NCBI GenBank assembly: GCA_003281685.1 | Contig: QCBH01000006.1 | Coordinates: 1 to 64,000, forward strand | DNA: 64,000 nucleotides | Direction: 5' to 3' | From: Prochlorococcus sp. AG-347-E23 | GTDB lineage: Bacteria; Cyanobacteriota; Cyanobacteriia; PCC-6307; Cyanobiaceae | Part shown: in pieces, positions 52,345-61,141 of the stretch | Numbering within the stretch: position 1 is the first letter of the stretch | How the letters are laid out: every line of letters begins with the position of its first letter | Made by a program: the position numbers and the translations under genes | The notes under the pieces: model-generated | Told to the model about the DNA's origin: nothing | What the model saw: only the letters and a program-made list of their open reading frames with translations | Databases searched by the model: none

Positions 52345-53355
52345 ATGTCTGATAAAAAATTAACTCAGAAAAATTGGTCATCATGGCATCATCAGCTTCA
52401 CAAGGAGATTCTTACCAAAAAAATATTAATTCCCAAAGGATCCAATATTTTAATAAGTGTTTCTGGAGGGCAGGACTCAATGGCCTTATTAACCCTAATT
52501 AATGACCTAAAAAAACTACATAATTGGTCAATAAGTGTTTGGCATGGTGATCATCAGTGGCACGAAAAATCCTCACTATATGCTCTTGAATTAAAAAGTT
52601 ATTGCGAAGACAAACATATTTTATTCTCTTTTGATAAAGCAAATAAAGAAAGTATTTCTTCAGAAGAAAAAGCACGAGAATGGAGATATAAAAAATTATG
52701 TGAAAGAGCTAAAACTTTATTAAATAACAATCAGCAAAAACATAATATTTATTTGTTAACTGGTCACACGAGTAGTGATAACGCAGAAACATTTATCCTC
52801 AATTTATCTAGAGGGAGCAATTTTGCCGGTCTAAGTAATATTGAGAGCAAAAGATTACTAGAAAATCAAATTTTTTTAATAAGGCCAATATTAATTTTCA
52901 GTAGAGAAGATACAAAACAATTTTGTAATGATATGAGAATCCCAGTCTGGGAAGATCCTACAAATTCAGATCTTAAATTAAAAAGAAATCTAATTAGAAA
53001 AAAAATTATTCCTACCTTGGAGGTTATTTATCCTGGTTGTTCTAAAAGGATAAATAATTTTTCACAAAAAATGAGCAACTACAATAAGGAACGTAATGAT
53101 CTTGGTGAACTAGCATACCTATATTGTAAAGATTTAAAAGGTATCAATAGAAATCTCTTAAATAATATGTGTATTGAAGCGAGGTGCACAATCTTAAATA
53201 GATTTTTAAAAGAAGTATCTACAAAGCAGTTTAGTTCTCAAAATCTGACAAAATTAGCAACTGCAATTTATGAAAAAAATAATGGTCAAATTAACTTACA
53301 AAAGTGTTTAAAAATTGTTTGGAATAAAAACTATATAAATTTAAAAAAAAGTTAG
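52345..53355 (+). CDS. tilS: tRNA(Ile)-lysidine synthetase
   Basis: A 336-residue N-type ATP pyrophosphatase that converts C34 to lysidine in tRNA-Ile(CAU), so that it reads AUA. The PP-loop is SVSGGQDSMALL (residues 38-49). Downstream blocks are LLTGHTSSDNAETFILNL, WEDPTNSDLKLKRNLIRKKIIP. The C-terminal region is short, so it resembles the compact cyanobacterial form without the extra C-terminal domains of E. coli TilS. The last bases overlap the RNase J stop on the other strand. Confidence 0.94.
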   Translation: MSDKKLTQKNWSSWHHQLHKEILTKKILIPKGSNILISVSGGQDSMALLTLINDLKKLHNWSISVWHGDHQWHEKSSLYALELKSYCEDKHILFSFDKANKESISSEEKAREWRYKKLCERAKTLLNNNQQKHNIYLLTGHTSSDNAETFILNLSRGSNFAGLSNIESKRLLENQIFLIRPILIFSREDTKQFCNDMRIPVWEDPTNSDLKLKRNLIRKKIIPTLEVIYPGCSKRINNFSQKMSNYNKERNDLGELAYLYCKDLKGINRNLLNNMCIEARCTILNRFLKEVSTKQFSSQNLTKLATAIYEKNNGQINLQKCLKIVWNKNYINLKKS

Positions 53356-55337
53356 GATGTGACAGCAGATCTTCTTCTTCTTGTTCTACCTTCAAATGAA
53401 TCTTCTGTAGGAGTCTCAGCTGATGGATTCTGAGAAACTTTTGGACTTTTTTGGGTATTTTGTGGATTATTTGAAATATTCGGATGATTATTGTTTGATT
53501 TCTTATGAAAATTATTATTATTTCTATTTCTATTGGAAAAATTTTGCTCTTCGGTAATCTTTGGAATATAAGCACGAGTTCCACTTGGAGCAGGTTGAAC
53601 TAAACACAAAATAAGTGGTTCAACTTGTAATTCTCTTCTCATTCTTCTCGATAAACCATTTTCAATTTCTCTTTGCACACCAATCCAATCAACTTCAAAA
53701 TTATTCGGCCCAGTTTGTCTAGATAGTTGTTTCCATCTATTTTCTAAGACCCAACTTATTTCTCGTTCTGTCCACATAGACATTTTTCTTGGCTCTGCAG
53801 TAGTAACAACTCCTCTTAAATTAACTCTAGGAGGCGCAACCATCTTCCCATCTGTACTAATAGGAGCTAAAACAGTTACTACACCATCACCAGCTAATTG
53901 CTGCCTTTCTTTTAACACTCGAGCATCTACTATCCCATTTCGTGAGTTATCAAGCAGTTCAACACCAGCTTTTACAGGATCACCTTTTTGAATAGAATTA
54001 GGTGTTAACTCAACTACATCTCCATTTTCAATAATTAAAATATTGTCCTTTGGAACCCCCATAGTTTGCGCACTCCTGCCATGACAAACAAGCATTCTAT
54101 GTTCTCCATGAACAGGAACAAAAAACTTAGGTTTTGCGAGTGCCAACATTAACTTTTGATCTTCTTGAAAACCATGACCAGAAACATGAATATTCTCACC
54201 CTTTCCATAAACAACCTTTGCTCCGAGTTTCATTAATCTATCTATTGTATTAACAACAGAAATAGTATTTCCGGGAATTGGGCTAGCCGAAAATATTACA
54301 GTATCAGTAGTCTTAAGACGAACATGCTGATGTTCACCACGAGATATTCTGCTTAACGCTGCTAGAGGTTCTCCTTGACTTCCCGTCATTAATAATAGGG
54401 TCTCTCTATCTGGCAAATCTCTAATTTGCTTAATAGGAACAAACAAATCATCTGGGCATTTCATATAACCAATATCTCTCGCCTTAGCAATAACATTTAT
54501 CATCGATCTACCTAACAAACCGACCTTTCTTCCATGTTTCATGGCCAACTCTAAGATCATTGTCACTCTATGCACAGAACTAGCAAAAGTGGTAAGGATA
54601 ACGCGCTCTTTTGCCTCCGCAATATGTTTTTCTAAAGAGGGATAGATAGTCTTCTCAGAAGGACAAAAACCTGGAACTTCGGCATTAGTAGAATCGCTGA
54701 ACATGCATAAAACACCCTTCTCTCCGTAGTGCACCATTCTTTCAATATCAAATTGCTCTCCATCTACTGGCATATGATCAAACTTAAAATCTCCCGTGAA
54801 AATAATTGTGCCAACAGGTGTTGTAACTGCTAAAGAAAAACTATCGCAAATAGAATGAGTATTTCGAATAAATTCAACAGAAAAATGTTGTCCAACTTTT
54901 ACAACATCTCTTGGATTTACTGTCTGTATGGTTGTTCTATCAGATACTCCTGCTTCCTCCATTTTTCCTCTAAGCATTGACATTGCCAGTCTTGGGCCAT
55001 AAATAATCGGAATATTAAAATGTTTTAAATGATGAGAAATACCTCCAATATGATCTTCATGACCGTGAGTAACAATCATTCCTTTAATTCTTCTTTGATT
55101 TTCTTTTAAAAAAGTAGTATCTGGCATAACAACGTTTACACCATGCATACCATCAGATGGGAAAGCTAGGCCAGCATCAACAAGCATCAATTCATCACCA
55201 AATTCAAAAACACAAGTGTTTTTGCCTATTTCATGTAGTCCTCCCAGAGGTATTACTCGTAAAGCTGGCGTATTATTTTTAGATCTAGAGGAATCATTAT
55301 TAGATCTATTTACAGTTGAATTTGTACTTGATTGCAT
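53352..55337 (-). CDS. rnj: ribonuclease J
   Basis: A 661-residue metallo-beta-lactamase/beta-CASP nuclease with endonuclease and 5'-3' exonuclease activity in mRNA and rRNA turnover. The Zn motif THGHEDHIGG (H91, H93, D95, H96) is complete, followed by FTGDFKFDH and the beta-CASP region with LMTGSQGEPLAALSR and HVSGHGFQED. An N-terminal Asn/Ser-rich segment of about 25 residues and a C-terminal disordered Asn/Gln-rich tail (about 590-661, ending in an RTRRRR cluster) flank the core. The convergent end overlaps tilS by 4 bases. Confidence 0.95.
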   Translation of the reverse strand: MQSSTNSTVNRSNNDSSRSKNNTPALRVIPLGGLHEIGKNTCVFEFGDELMLVDAGLAFPSDGMHGVNVVMPDTTFLKENQRRIKGMIVTHGHEDHIGGISHHLKHFNIPIIYGPRLAMSMLRGKMEEAGVSDRTTIQTVNPRDVVKVGQHFSVEFIRNTHSICDSFSLAVTTPVGTIIFTGDFKFDHMPVDGEQFDIERMVHYGEKGVLCMFSDSTNAEVPGFCPSEKTIYPSLEKHIAEAKERVILTTFASSVHRVTMILELAMKHGRKVGLLGRSMINVIAKARDIGYMKCPDDLFVPIKQIRDLPDRETLLLMTGSQGEPLAALSRISRGEHQHVRLKTTDTVIFSASPIPGNTISVVNTIDRLMKLGAKVVYGKGENIHVSGHGFQEDQKLMLALAKPKFFVPVHGEHRMLVCHGRSAQTMGVPKDNILIIENGDVVELTPNSIQKGDPVKAGVELLDNSRNGIVDARVLKERQQLAGDGVVTVLAPISTDGKMVAPPRVNLRGVVTTAEPRKMSMWTEREISWVLENRWKQLSRQTGPNNFEVDWIGVQREIENGLSRRMRRELQVEPLILCLVQPAPSGTRAYIPKITEEQNFSNRNRNNNNFHKKSNNNHPNISNNPQNTQKSPKVSQNPSAETPTEDSFEGRTRRRRSAVTS

Positions 55338-55417
55338 AATTTTGAAATTTATAAAGGCCTGCTTGTAATCAAATAAGGTTTATTTAAATTTAATTATCAA
55401 GTTAAATATAATCCCTA

Positions 55418-56320
55418 TTATAAGGATTTCAGGATAAAAGATAGTTGCTTTTTCATGTCATCACTTAATGGTGACAAAGGGCTCCTAGGATGACCTACAT
55501 TCCATCCAGATAGCTCCAAAGCAGCCTTAATTGGGATTGGATTAGTAGTCATAAAGAGTGCCTTGAAAAGAGGCTGAAGTTTTTCATGAATAGCAAGCGC
55601 ATTGGAAACCTTTCCATTTTGAAAGGAATGAATCATCTCTTTCAATTGCAATCCAACCAAATGACTTGCAACACTTACTACTCCTACAGCACCTACAGAT
55701 AACATTGGAAGCAACAATGAATCATCGCCACTATATACAGAAAGTCCGGAGCCACAAATAGCTCTTAGTTCTGTTACTTCCTCTATTCTACCGCTTGCAG
55801 CTTTAATACTGAGAATATTTGAGAAATCCATAAGTTTCTTTACAGTATTAGGTAATAAATTACATCCTGTCCTTCCTGGAATGTTGTAGAGCATTAAAGG
55901 CAAATCCTTTGCAGAATTAGCAATAGAACTGAAATGTTTATAAAGACCTTCTTGAGGTGGTTTATTGTAATAAGGAACAACGACCAAAGCACCGTCGGCA
56001 CCAGAGTCGTAGGCTTTTTTTGTAGCTTCCACTGCCTCGCTTGTACAGTTACTACCAGTGCCAACTATTAATTTACAGCTTGAATCCAAAGATCCTTTTA
56101 CCGCAATAAATAAATCATGTTGTTCAGTCCATGAAAGAGTCGGAGATTCTCCAGTAGTACCACATAACACTATTCCATCGGAACCGTTCTCATAAAGATA
56201 ATTCGAGAGTTTTACAGCTAGTTCATAATCTACATTTCCATTTTCGGTAAATGGAGTAACCATTGCAGTCAATATTTTTCCGAATAGTGGGTTATTACAT
56301 TCAGTTTTGTCTGGAATCAT
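55418..56320 (-). CDS. dapA: 4-hydroxy-tetrahydrodipicolinate synthase
   Basis: A 300-residue class I aldolase-fold enzyme that condenses pyruvate with aspartate-4-semialdehyde toward diaminopimelate and lysine. The Schiff-base lysine is K173 in [10 protein letters not shown], and the tyrosine is Y145 in [11 protein letters not shown]. The [10 protein letters not shown] block binds substrate. Its start overlaps the asd stop by 4 bases; asd supplies its substrate, so the pair is a coupled operon. Confidence 0.97.
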   Translation of the reverse strand: MIPDKTECNNPLFGKILTAMVTPFTENGNVDYELAVKLSNYLYENGSDGIVLCGTTGESPTLSWTEQHDLFIAVKGSLDSSCKLIVGTGSNCTSEAVEATKKAYDSGADGALVVVPYYNKPPQEGLYKHFSSIANSAKDLPLMLYNIPGRTGCNLLPNTVKKLMDFSNILSIKAASGRIEEVTELRAICGSGLSVYSGDDSLLLPMLSVGAVGVVSVASHLVGLQLKEMIHSFQNGKVSNALAIHEKLQPLFKALFMTTNPIPIKAALELSGWNVGHPRSPLSPLSDDMKKQLSFILKSL

Positions 56321-57348
56321 CTTTTTGGAATTAATAACTCAGCTATTTGAACAGCATTAAGAGCTGCTCCTTTTCTTATTTGATCTCCACATAACCATAA
56401 TTCTAATCCATTAGGCTGACTTATATCAGTTCTTATCCTGCCAACAGCTACATTATCCCTTCCCATAACGTCATTTGGCATAGGAAATCTATTATTTTTA
56501 TAATCCTCAATAATTTCAATTCCAGGAGATTTTTTTAATTCTTCAAGGGCATTTTTAGGCTCAACTACTCCCGCAAATTCAATATTGATCGATTCAGAAT
56601 GTGCTCTTAGTACTGGAACTCGAACACATGTAGCAGAGATCTTTAAATCAGCAATATTTAATATTTTCCTTGTCTCATTAACCATTTTCATCTCTTCTTC
56701 GCAGTAATTATTTTCAAGTATGGGTGAATTATGTAAAAACAAATTAAAAGCCAGTGAATATGGCAAAACTTCACTTTTTTGAGGATTACCCTGAAGATAT
56801 TTTTCAGTTAAAAGTTTTAGTTCCTCCATCGCTAATTGGCCTGCACCACTTACAGATTGATATGTTGAGACAAGAACTCGTTGAATTGTCGAAAGTTTAT
56901 TTAATGGAGCTAAAACTAATGTCAACAAAATTGTAGTGCAGTTTGGATTAGCTATTACCCCAGCATGATTAAGTGCTTCACTAGCATTAACTTCAGGAAC
57001 TATAAGGGGCACCTTCTTATCTAATCTGAAAGCACTTGAATTATCTATCAATAAAGCATCTTGTTCCATAATGGTAGACAACCATTTTTTTGAAATACTT
57101 CCACCAGCTGAAGCTAAAACTAAGTCAAGATTCAGAAATTCTTCTTTAGTTGTTTTTTTTGTAACTAATTCTTCACCTTTCCAAATAATTTTTTTTCCTT
57201 CTGAACGCTCGGATGAAAGCAAGACCAATTCTGATATTGGGAAATCACGTTGTTCAAGAATTTTAAGTAATTCAGATCCGACAGCACCTGAAGATCCTAA
57301 AACAGCAACTTTTAATGGCCTATTAGGCAAAAACGGAGATTGTCTCAC
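56317..57348 (-). CDS. asd: aspartate-semialdehyde dehydrogenase
   Basis: A 343-residue NADPH-dependent enzyme that forms aspartate-4-semialdehyde from aspartyl phosphate. The NADP-binding [14 protein letters not shown] begins near residue 18, and the catalytic cysteine is C137 in [10 protein letters not shown]. The substrate-binding [11 protein letters not shown] block and the final [20 protein letters not shown] (here in parts [10 protein letters not shown] and CGDQIRKG) agree. lysC, the preceding pathway step, lies nearby. Confidence 0.97.
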   Translation of the reverse strand: MRQSPFLPNRPLKVAVLGSSGAVGSELLKILEQRDFPISELVLLSSERSEGKKIIWKGEELVTKKTTKEEFLNLDLVLASAGGSISKKWLSTIMEQDALLIDNSSAFRLDKKVPLIVPEVNASEALNHAGVIANPNCTTILLTLVLAPLNKLSTIQRVLVSTYQSVSGAGQLAMEELKLLTEKYLQGNPQKSEVLPYSLAFNLFLHNSPILENNYCEEEMKMVNETRKILNIADLKISATCVRVPVLRAHSESINIEFAGVVEPKNALEELKKSPGIEIIEDYKNNRFPMPNDVMGRDNVAVGRIRTDISQPNGLELWLCGDQIRKGAALNAVQIAELLIPKR

Positions 57349-57361
57349 ACTTTAAAATGAT

Positions 57362-57385
57362 TTTTATAAATAGTTTTATAAATAG
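57362..57385. repeat. tandem 12-bp repeat upstream of asd
   Basis: TTTTATAAATAG occurs twice in immediate tandem, 57362-57373 and 57374-57385, 14 bases from the asd start. Each copy contains TATAAA-like sequence on the minus strand too, so both could provide -10-like elements for asd. This could be a promoter feature or simple AT-rich duplication. Confidence 0.4.
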
Positions 57386-57431
57386 ATTGACTATTTTTTT
57401 TACTTTATCAAAAAAATAACTTTCAAGGAAA

Positions 57432-57444
57432 TCACATAATGTGA
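57432..57444. promoter_or_regulatory. 13-bp palindrome upstream of tig
   Basis: TCACAT-A-ATGTGA is a perfect 6-1-6 palindrome centred 44 bases before the tig ATG, in the 133-base divergent asd-tig gap. It has the size and symmetry of a dimeric regulator site. The half-site order is opposite to the TGTGA-N6-TCACA of CRP-type sites, so a CRP relative is not implied. Confidence 0.35.
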
Positions 57445-57481
57445 AATAATTAAGATTCGGCTTTTAGTAATAAATAAAAAA

Positions 57482-58903
57482 ATGGCTAAAGAAGCATTAA
57501 TAGTCAAAACAACTCCTCTGCCTCAAAGTAGAATCTCATTTGAATTAGAAATACCATCTGAGACATGCAAAACATGTGTAAATGAGACAATCAGTTCAAT
57601 TAGTCGTTCGGCTAAAATTCCAGGATTTAGACTTGGTAAAATTCCTAAACAAGTCTTAATCCAAAGAATTGGAATCACACAATTACATGCTTCTGCTCTA
57701 GAAAAAATTATTGATAAATCATGGCAAGAAGCATTAAAAATAAAATCTATAGAACCACTAAGTGAGCCAGAATTGGTAGATGGATTTGAATCTTTACTTG
57801 CAAAGTTTAGTCCTGAAAAAACACTTAAGGTTACTCTTCAAACTGATGTAGCCCCAGAATTAAAACTAAAAAAATCCAAAGGACTAAGTGTTGAAATCTC
57901 AAAAACAAAGTTTGATCCTAAGTCAATAGATGAAGCGCTAGAAAAATCTAGAAGTCAGTTTGCAAATATTATTCCGGTTACCAATAGAGCAGCAAAATTA
58001 GGAGATATTGCTGTAGTTAGTTTCAAAGGAAAATATAAAGATTCTGGTAAAGAGATTGATGGTGGAACAAGTGAATCAATGGATCTTGAGTTAGAAAAGA
58101 ACAAAATGATTCCTGGTTTCGTTGAGGGAATAGTAAAGATGAAAATTGGTGATACTAAAACACTTAACCTTAAATTTCCTGAAGATTATTCCCATGAGGA
58201 TTCAAGAGGAAAAGAGGCAATCTTTGAAGTAAATCTTAAGGATCTTAAGGAAAAAGAATTGCCTGAACTTAATGACGATTTTGCAAAACAGTCTGGCAAC
58301 AAAGAATCATTAAAAGAGTTAAAGAAGGATATTGAAAAGCAACTTAAAGATAATTTTGAAAAAAATCAAAAAGATATCAAAATTGAAGCTTTACTAGATG
58401 CCTTAACAAACGAATTGGTTGCTGAAATTCCAAAATCAATGATTGATATAGAAGTGAGAAATAATATTGAACAAACCGCTCAAAGATTTGCTCAACAAGG
58501 TCTTGATGTTAAATCTACTTTCACTCCGGAATTAGTTAAGTCATTAGCAGAGTCCACAAGGCCTCAGGCAGAAAAAAATGTTCAAAGAAATTTAGCTTTA
58601 AAAGCATTAGCTGAAACAGAAAACATAAAAGTTGATAAAGACGAAATTGATTTAAAAATGAAAGATTATGAAGATGCAATCTCTCAATCTTCAAAACAAA
58701 TAGATATTAAAAAATTAACAGAAGTGATAAGTAACGATTTACTCAAAGAAAAATTAATTATTTGGCTTGAAAAAAATTCTGAAGTAAAAGAAAAAACTAC
58801 AAAAATTTCTAAAGCCACCAAAACCTCCAAAACAACAAAAGCGACAAAAACTACAAAAACTACAAAAACTACAAAAACTCAAAATAAAAAAGAAAAAAAA
58901 TAA
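57482..58903 (+). CDS. tig: trigger factor
   Basis: A 473-residue ribosome-bound chaperone that meets nascent chains at the exit tunnel. The N-terminal ribosome-binding domain (about 1-125) holds the GFRLGKIPKQVL signature region (ARIPGFRLG-like). An FKBP-type prolyl isomerase domain follows at about 155-245 (GDIAVVSFKGKY to GDTKTLNLKFPEDY). A helical C-domain comes next. The last 35 residues are a Lys/Thr tail (TTKTTKTTK pattern) coded by perfect 9-base repeats. It starts a tig-clpP-clpX cluster. Confidence 0.95.
   Translation: MAKEALIVKTTPLPQSRISFELEIPSETCKTCVNETISSISRSAKIPGFRLGKIPKQVLIQRIGITQLHASALEKIIDKSWQEALKIKSIEPLSEPELVDGFESLLAKFSPEKTLKVTLQTDVAPELKLKKSKGLSVEISKTKFDPKSIDEALEKSRSQFANIIPVTNRAAKLGDIAVVSFKGKYKDSGKEIDGGTSESMDLELEKNKMIPGFVEGIVKMKIGDTKTLNLKFPEDYSHEDSRGKEAIFEVNLKDLKEKELPELNDDFAKQSGNKESLKELKKDIEKQLKDNFEKNQKDIKIEALLDALTNELVAEIPKSMIDIEVRNNIEQTAQRFAQQGLDVKSTFTPELVKSLAESTRPQAEKNVQRNLALKALAETENIKVDKDEIDLKMKDYEDAISQSSKQIDIKKLTEVISNDLLKEKLIIWLEKNSEVKEKTTKISKATKTSKTTKATKTTKTTKTTKTQNKKEKK
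58844..58879 (+). repeat. four perfect 9-bp tandem repeats in tig
   Basis: ACAAAAACT is repeated four times without change at 58844-58879, encoding the KTT-type Lys/Thr tail of trigger factor. Looser copies (ACAAAAGCG and AAAACCTCC) lie just upstream. The unit is a multiple of three, so copy-number changes would alter tail length and not the frame. Confidence 0.85.
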
Positions 58904-58968
58904 TTTATGAAATTTCCTACTAATTAAACAAAAACCCCTTAAATTATTTATAAGACGATAACTAATTT

Positions 58969-59613
58969 GTGAACTCAGAAAAAAAACATTTAATCCAAAG
59001 CTCAATAAGTTCTTACGAAAGTAATAATAAAACTATTGCTGCTGTTCCTACCGTTATAGAACAATCGGGTAGAGGAGAAAGAGCTTTTGATATATATTCA
59101 AGACTATTGAGAGAGAGAATAATTTTTTTAGGTACTGGAATTAATGATCAAGTATCTGACTCACTTGTTGCACAATTATTATTTCTTGAAGCTGAAGATC
59201 CCGAAAAAGATATACAAATATATATCAATTCTCCTGGAGGCTCAGTAACTGCAGGAATGGCCATATACGATACTATGCAACAAATATCTCCTGATGTAGT
59301 GACAATATGCTTTGGAGTAGCAGCAAGTATGGGTGCATTTCTACTTTCTGGAGGAGCAAAGGGTAAAAGATTAGCTTTACCCAATTCTAGGATTATGATT
59401 CATCAACCTCTGGGAGGTGCACAAGGTCAAGCAGTAGAGATTGAAATACAAGCTAAAGAAATACTTTTTCTCAAGAAAACATTAAATTCACTTTTAGCAG
59501 AACATACTGGTCAACCTTTAGAAAAAATTAATGAAGATACAGAGAGAGATTACTTTTTATCTCCATCAGAAGCAGTCGAATATGGATTAATTGATAAAGT
59601 TATCAAAAAGTGA
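58969..59613 (+). CDS. clpP: ATP-dependent Clp protease proteolytic subunit
   Basis: A 214-residue serine protease that forms a tetradecameric chamber. The catalytic triad is S120 in [12 protein letters not shown]145 in IMIHQPLGG and D194 in TERDYFLS. An N-terminal segment of about 35 residues precedes the mature core. The start is GTG at 58969. It lies between tig and clpX; the clpP-clpX pair on the same strand suggests joint expression. Cyanobacteria carry several ClpP copies; this one sits with ClpX. Confidence 0.95.
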   Translation: MNSEKKHLIQSSISSYESNNKTIAAVPTVIEQSGRGERAFDIYSRLLRERIIFLGTGINDQVSDSLVAQLLFLEAEDPEKDIQIYINSPGGSVTAGMAIYDTMQQISPDVVTICFGVAASMGAFLLSGGAKGKRLALPNSRIMIHQPLGGAQGQAVEIEIQAKEILFLKKTLNSLLAEHTGQPLEKINEDTERDYFLSPSEAVEYGLIDKVIKK

Positions 59614-59718
59614 CAAGGAATACTGATTTTTTAAGAATATGATGACGAATTGATATTTATAAGCAATCCTAGTGAATAGGGAATATTTAACACCTTTAAC
59701 TTTAAACACTTATAATCG

Positions 59719-61086
59719 ATGGCTAAATTCGACGCCCATCTTAAATGTTCATTTTGCGGGAAATCACAAGACCAAGTAAGAAAGCTTATAGCTGGTCCTG
59801 GGGTTTATATCTGTGATGAGTGCATAGATCTTTGTAATGAAATTCTTGATGAAGAACTACTTGATAATCAAGCGAACATAAACAACTCTCCGCAAGTAAA
59901 AAAGAAATTACCAACTGATAATACAAAAAAATCTGTTCCTTTAGAATTAACCTCAATTCCTAAGCCATTAGAAATTAAAAGTTTTCTAGATAATCAAGTA
60001 GTTGGACAAGAATCTGCAAAAAAAATATTATCAGTAGCCGTATACAATCACTACAAGCGATTAGCTTGGAAAGTTAAAGAAGATAGTAAAAATAACAATT
60101 CAACAGATTCACAAGCAACTAAATTACAGAAATCAAATATTTTACTTATCGGCCCTACTGGAAGTGGAAAAACATTATTAGCGCAAACTTTAGCAGAGTT
60201 TCTAGATGTTCCTTTTGCAGTAGCTGATGCAACGACTTTGACAGAAGCTGGATATGTTGGGGAGGATGTTGAAAACATACTTTTAAGACTTCTACAGAAA
60301 TCAGAAATGAATGTAGAACTAGCTCAAAAAGGAATTATTTATATTGATGAAATAGATAAAATTGCAAGAAAAAGCGAAAATCCCTCAATTACTAGAGATG
60401 TCTCTGGTGAAGGAGTACAGCAAGCATTATTAAAAATGCTTGAAGGAACAATTGCTAATGTTCCACCTCAAGGCGGAAGAAAACATCCTTATCATGACTG
60501 CATCCAAATTGATACGAGTCAAATATTATTTATTTGCGGGGGAGCTTTTATAGGTTTAGAGGATATCGTTCAAAAGCGTATGGGTAAACACTCTATAGGA
60601 TTTACAACCAATTCAGATCAAAATAAAGTTGATACAAAAAAAATAGCAGACCCAAGAGATTCACTGAAAAATTTAGAATTAGATGACTTAGTGAAATATG
60701 GCCTAATTCCAGAATTTATTGGAAGAATTCCGGTTTGTGCTGTATTAGATCGTCTTACTAAAGAAACTTTAGAATCAATTTTGACTCAACCAAGAGATGC
60801 ATTAGTAAAGCAATTCAAAACTTTGCTAAGTATGGATAACGTTGAATTATCATTTGAGCCTGATTCTGTTGAAGCAATAGCAAATGAAGCATACAAAAGA
60901 AAAACAGGTGCAAGAGCATTAAGATCAATAATAGAAGAGCTAATGCTAGACATTATGTACACTTTGCCTTCTGAAAAAAATGTAAAAGAATTCACAATTA
61001 CGAAAAAAATGGTAGATAAATTATTCTCATCTAAAATTGTTAAACTACCTTCAGGATCAAAAAGAGTCATTAAAGAGTCTGCATAA
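59719..61086 (+). CDS. clpX: Clp protease ATPase ClpX
   Basis: A 455-residue AAA+ unfoldase that delivers substrates to ClpP. The N-terminal zinc domain has C10, C13, C32 and C35 ([10 protein letters not shown] and [10 protein letters not shown]). Walker A is [11 protein letters not shown], Walker B is [10 protein letters not shown], and the sensor/arginine region is EFIGRIPV. The IGF-type ClpP-binding loop appears as SIGFTTN. It follows clpP by 105 bases. A TATAAT directly before the ATG is too close to act for this start. Confidence 0.96.
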   Translation: MAKFDAHLKCSFCGKSQDQVRKLIAGPGVYICDECIDLCNEILDEELLDNQANINNSPQVKKKLPTDNTKKSVPLELTSIPKPLEIKSFLDNQVVGQESAKKILSVAVYNHYKRLAWKVKEDSKNNNSTDSQATKLQKSNILLIGPTGSGKTLLAQTLAEFLDVPFAVADATTLTEAGYVGEDVENILLRLLQKSEMNVELAQKGIIYIDEIDKIARKSENPSITRDVSGEGVQQALLKMLEGTIANVPPQGGRKHPYHDCIQIDTSQILFICGGAFIGLEDIVQKRMGKHSIGFTTNSDQNKVDTKKIADPRDSLKNLELDDLVKYGLIPEFIGRIPVCAVLDRLTKETLESILTQPRDALVKQFKTLLSMDNVELSFEPDSVEAIANEAYKRKTGARALRSIIEELMLDIMYTLPSEKNVKEFTITKKMVDKLFSSKIVKLPSGSKRVIKESA

Positions 61087-61141
61087 AATTAGAGTTTAAT
61101 TTTTTTATTGAATCTCGAATTTTTTAATTAATGAAAAATAA

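Noticed and set aside
53291-53584. A 97-codon minus-strand frame at the RNase J tail
   Set aside because: It is an alternate frame through the Asn-rich tail and produces I/F/R-rich low-complexity sequence.
59711-59716. TATAAT box 3 bases before the clpX ATG
   Set aside because: It is too close to the start codon to serve as a -10 element for the annotated start, and the start is fixed by the zinc-finger N-terminus.
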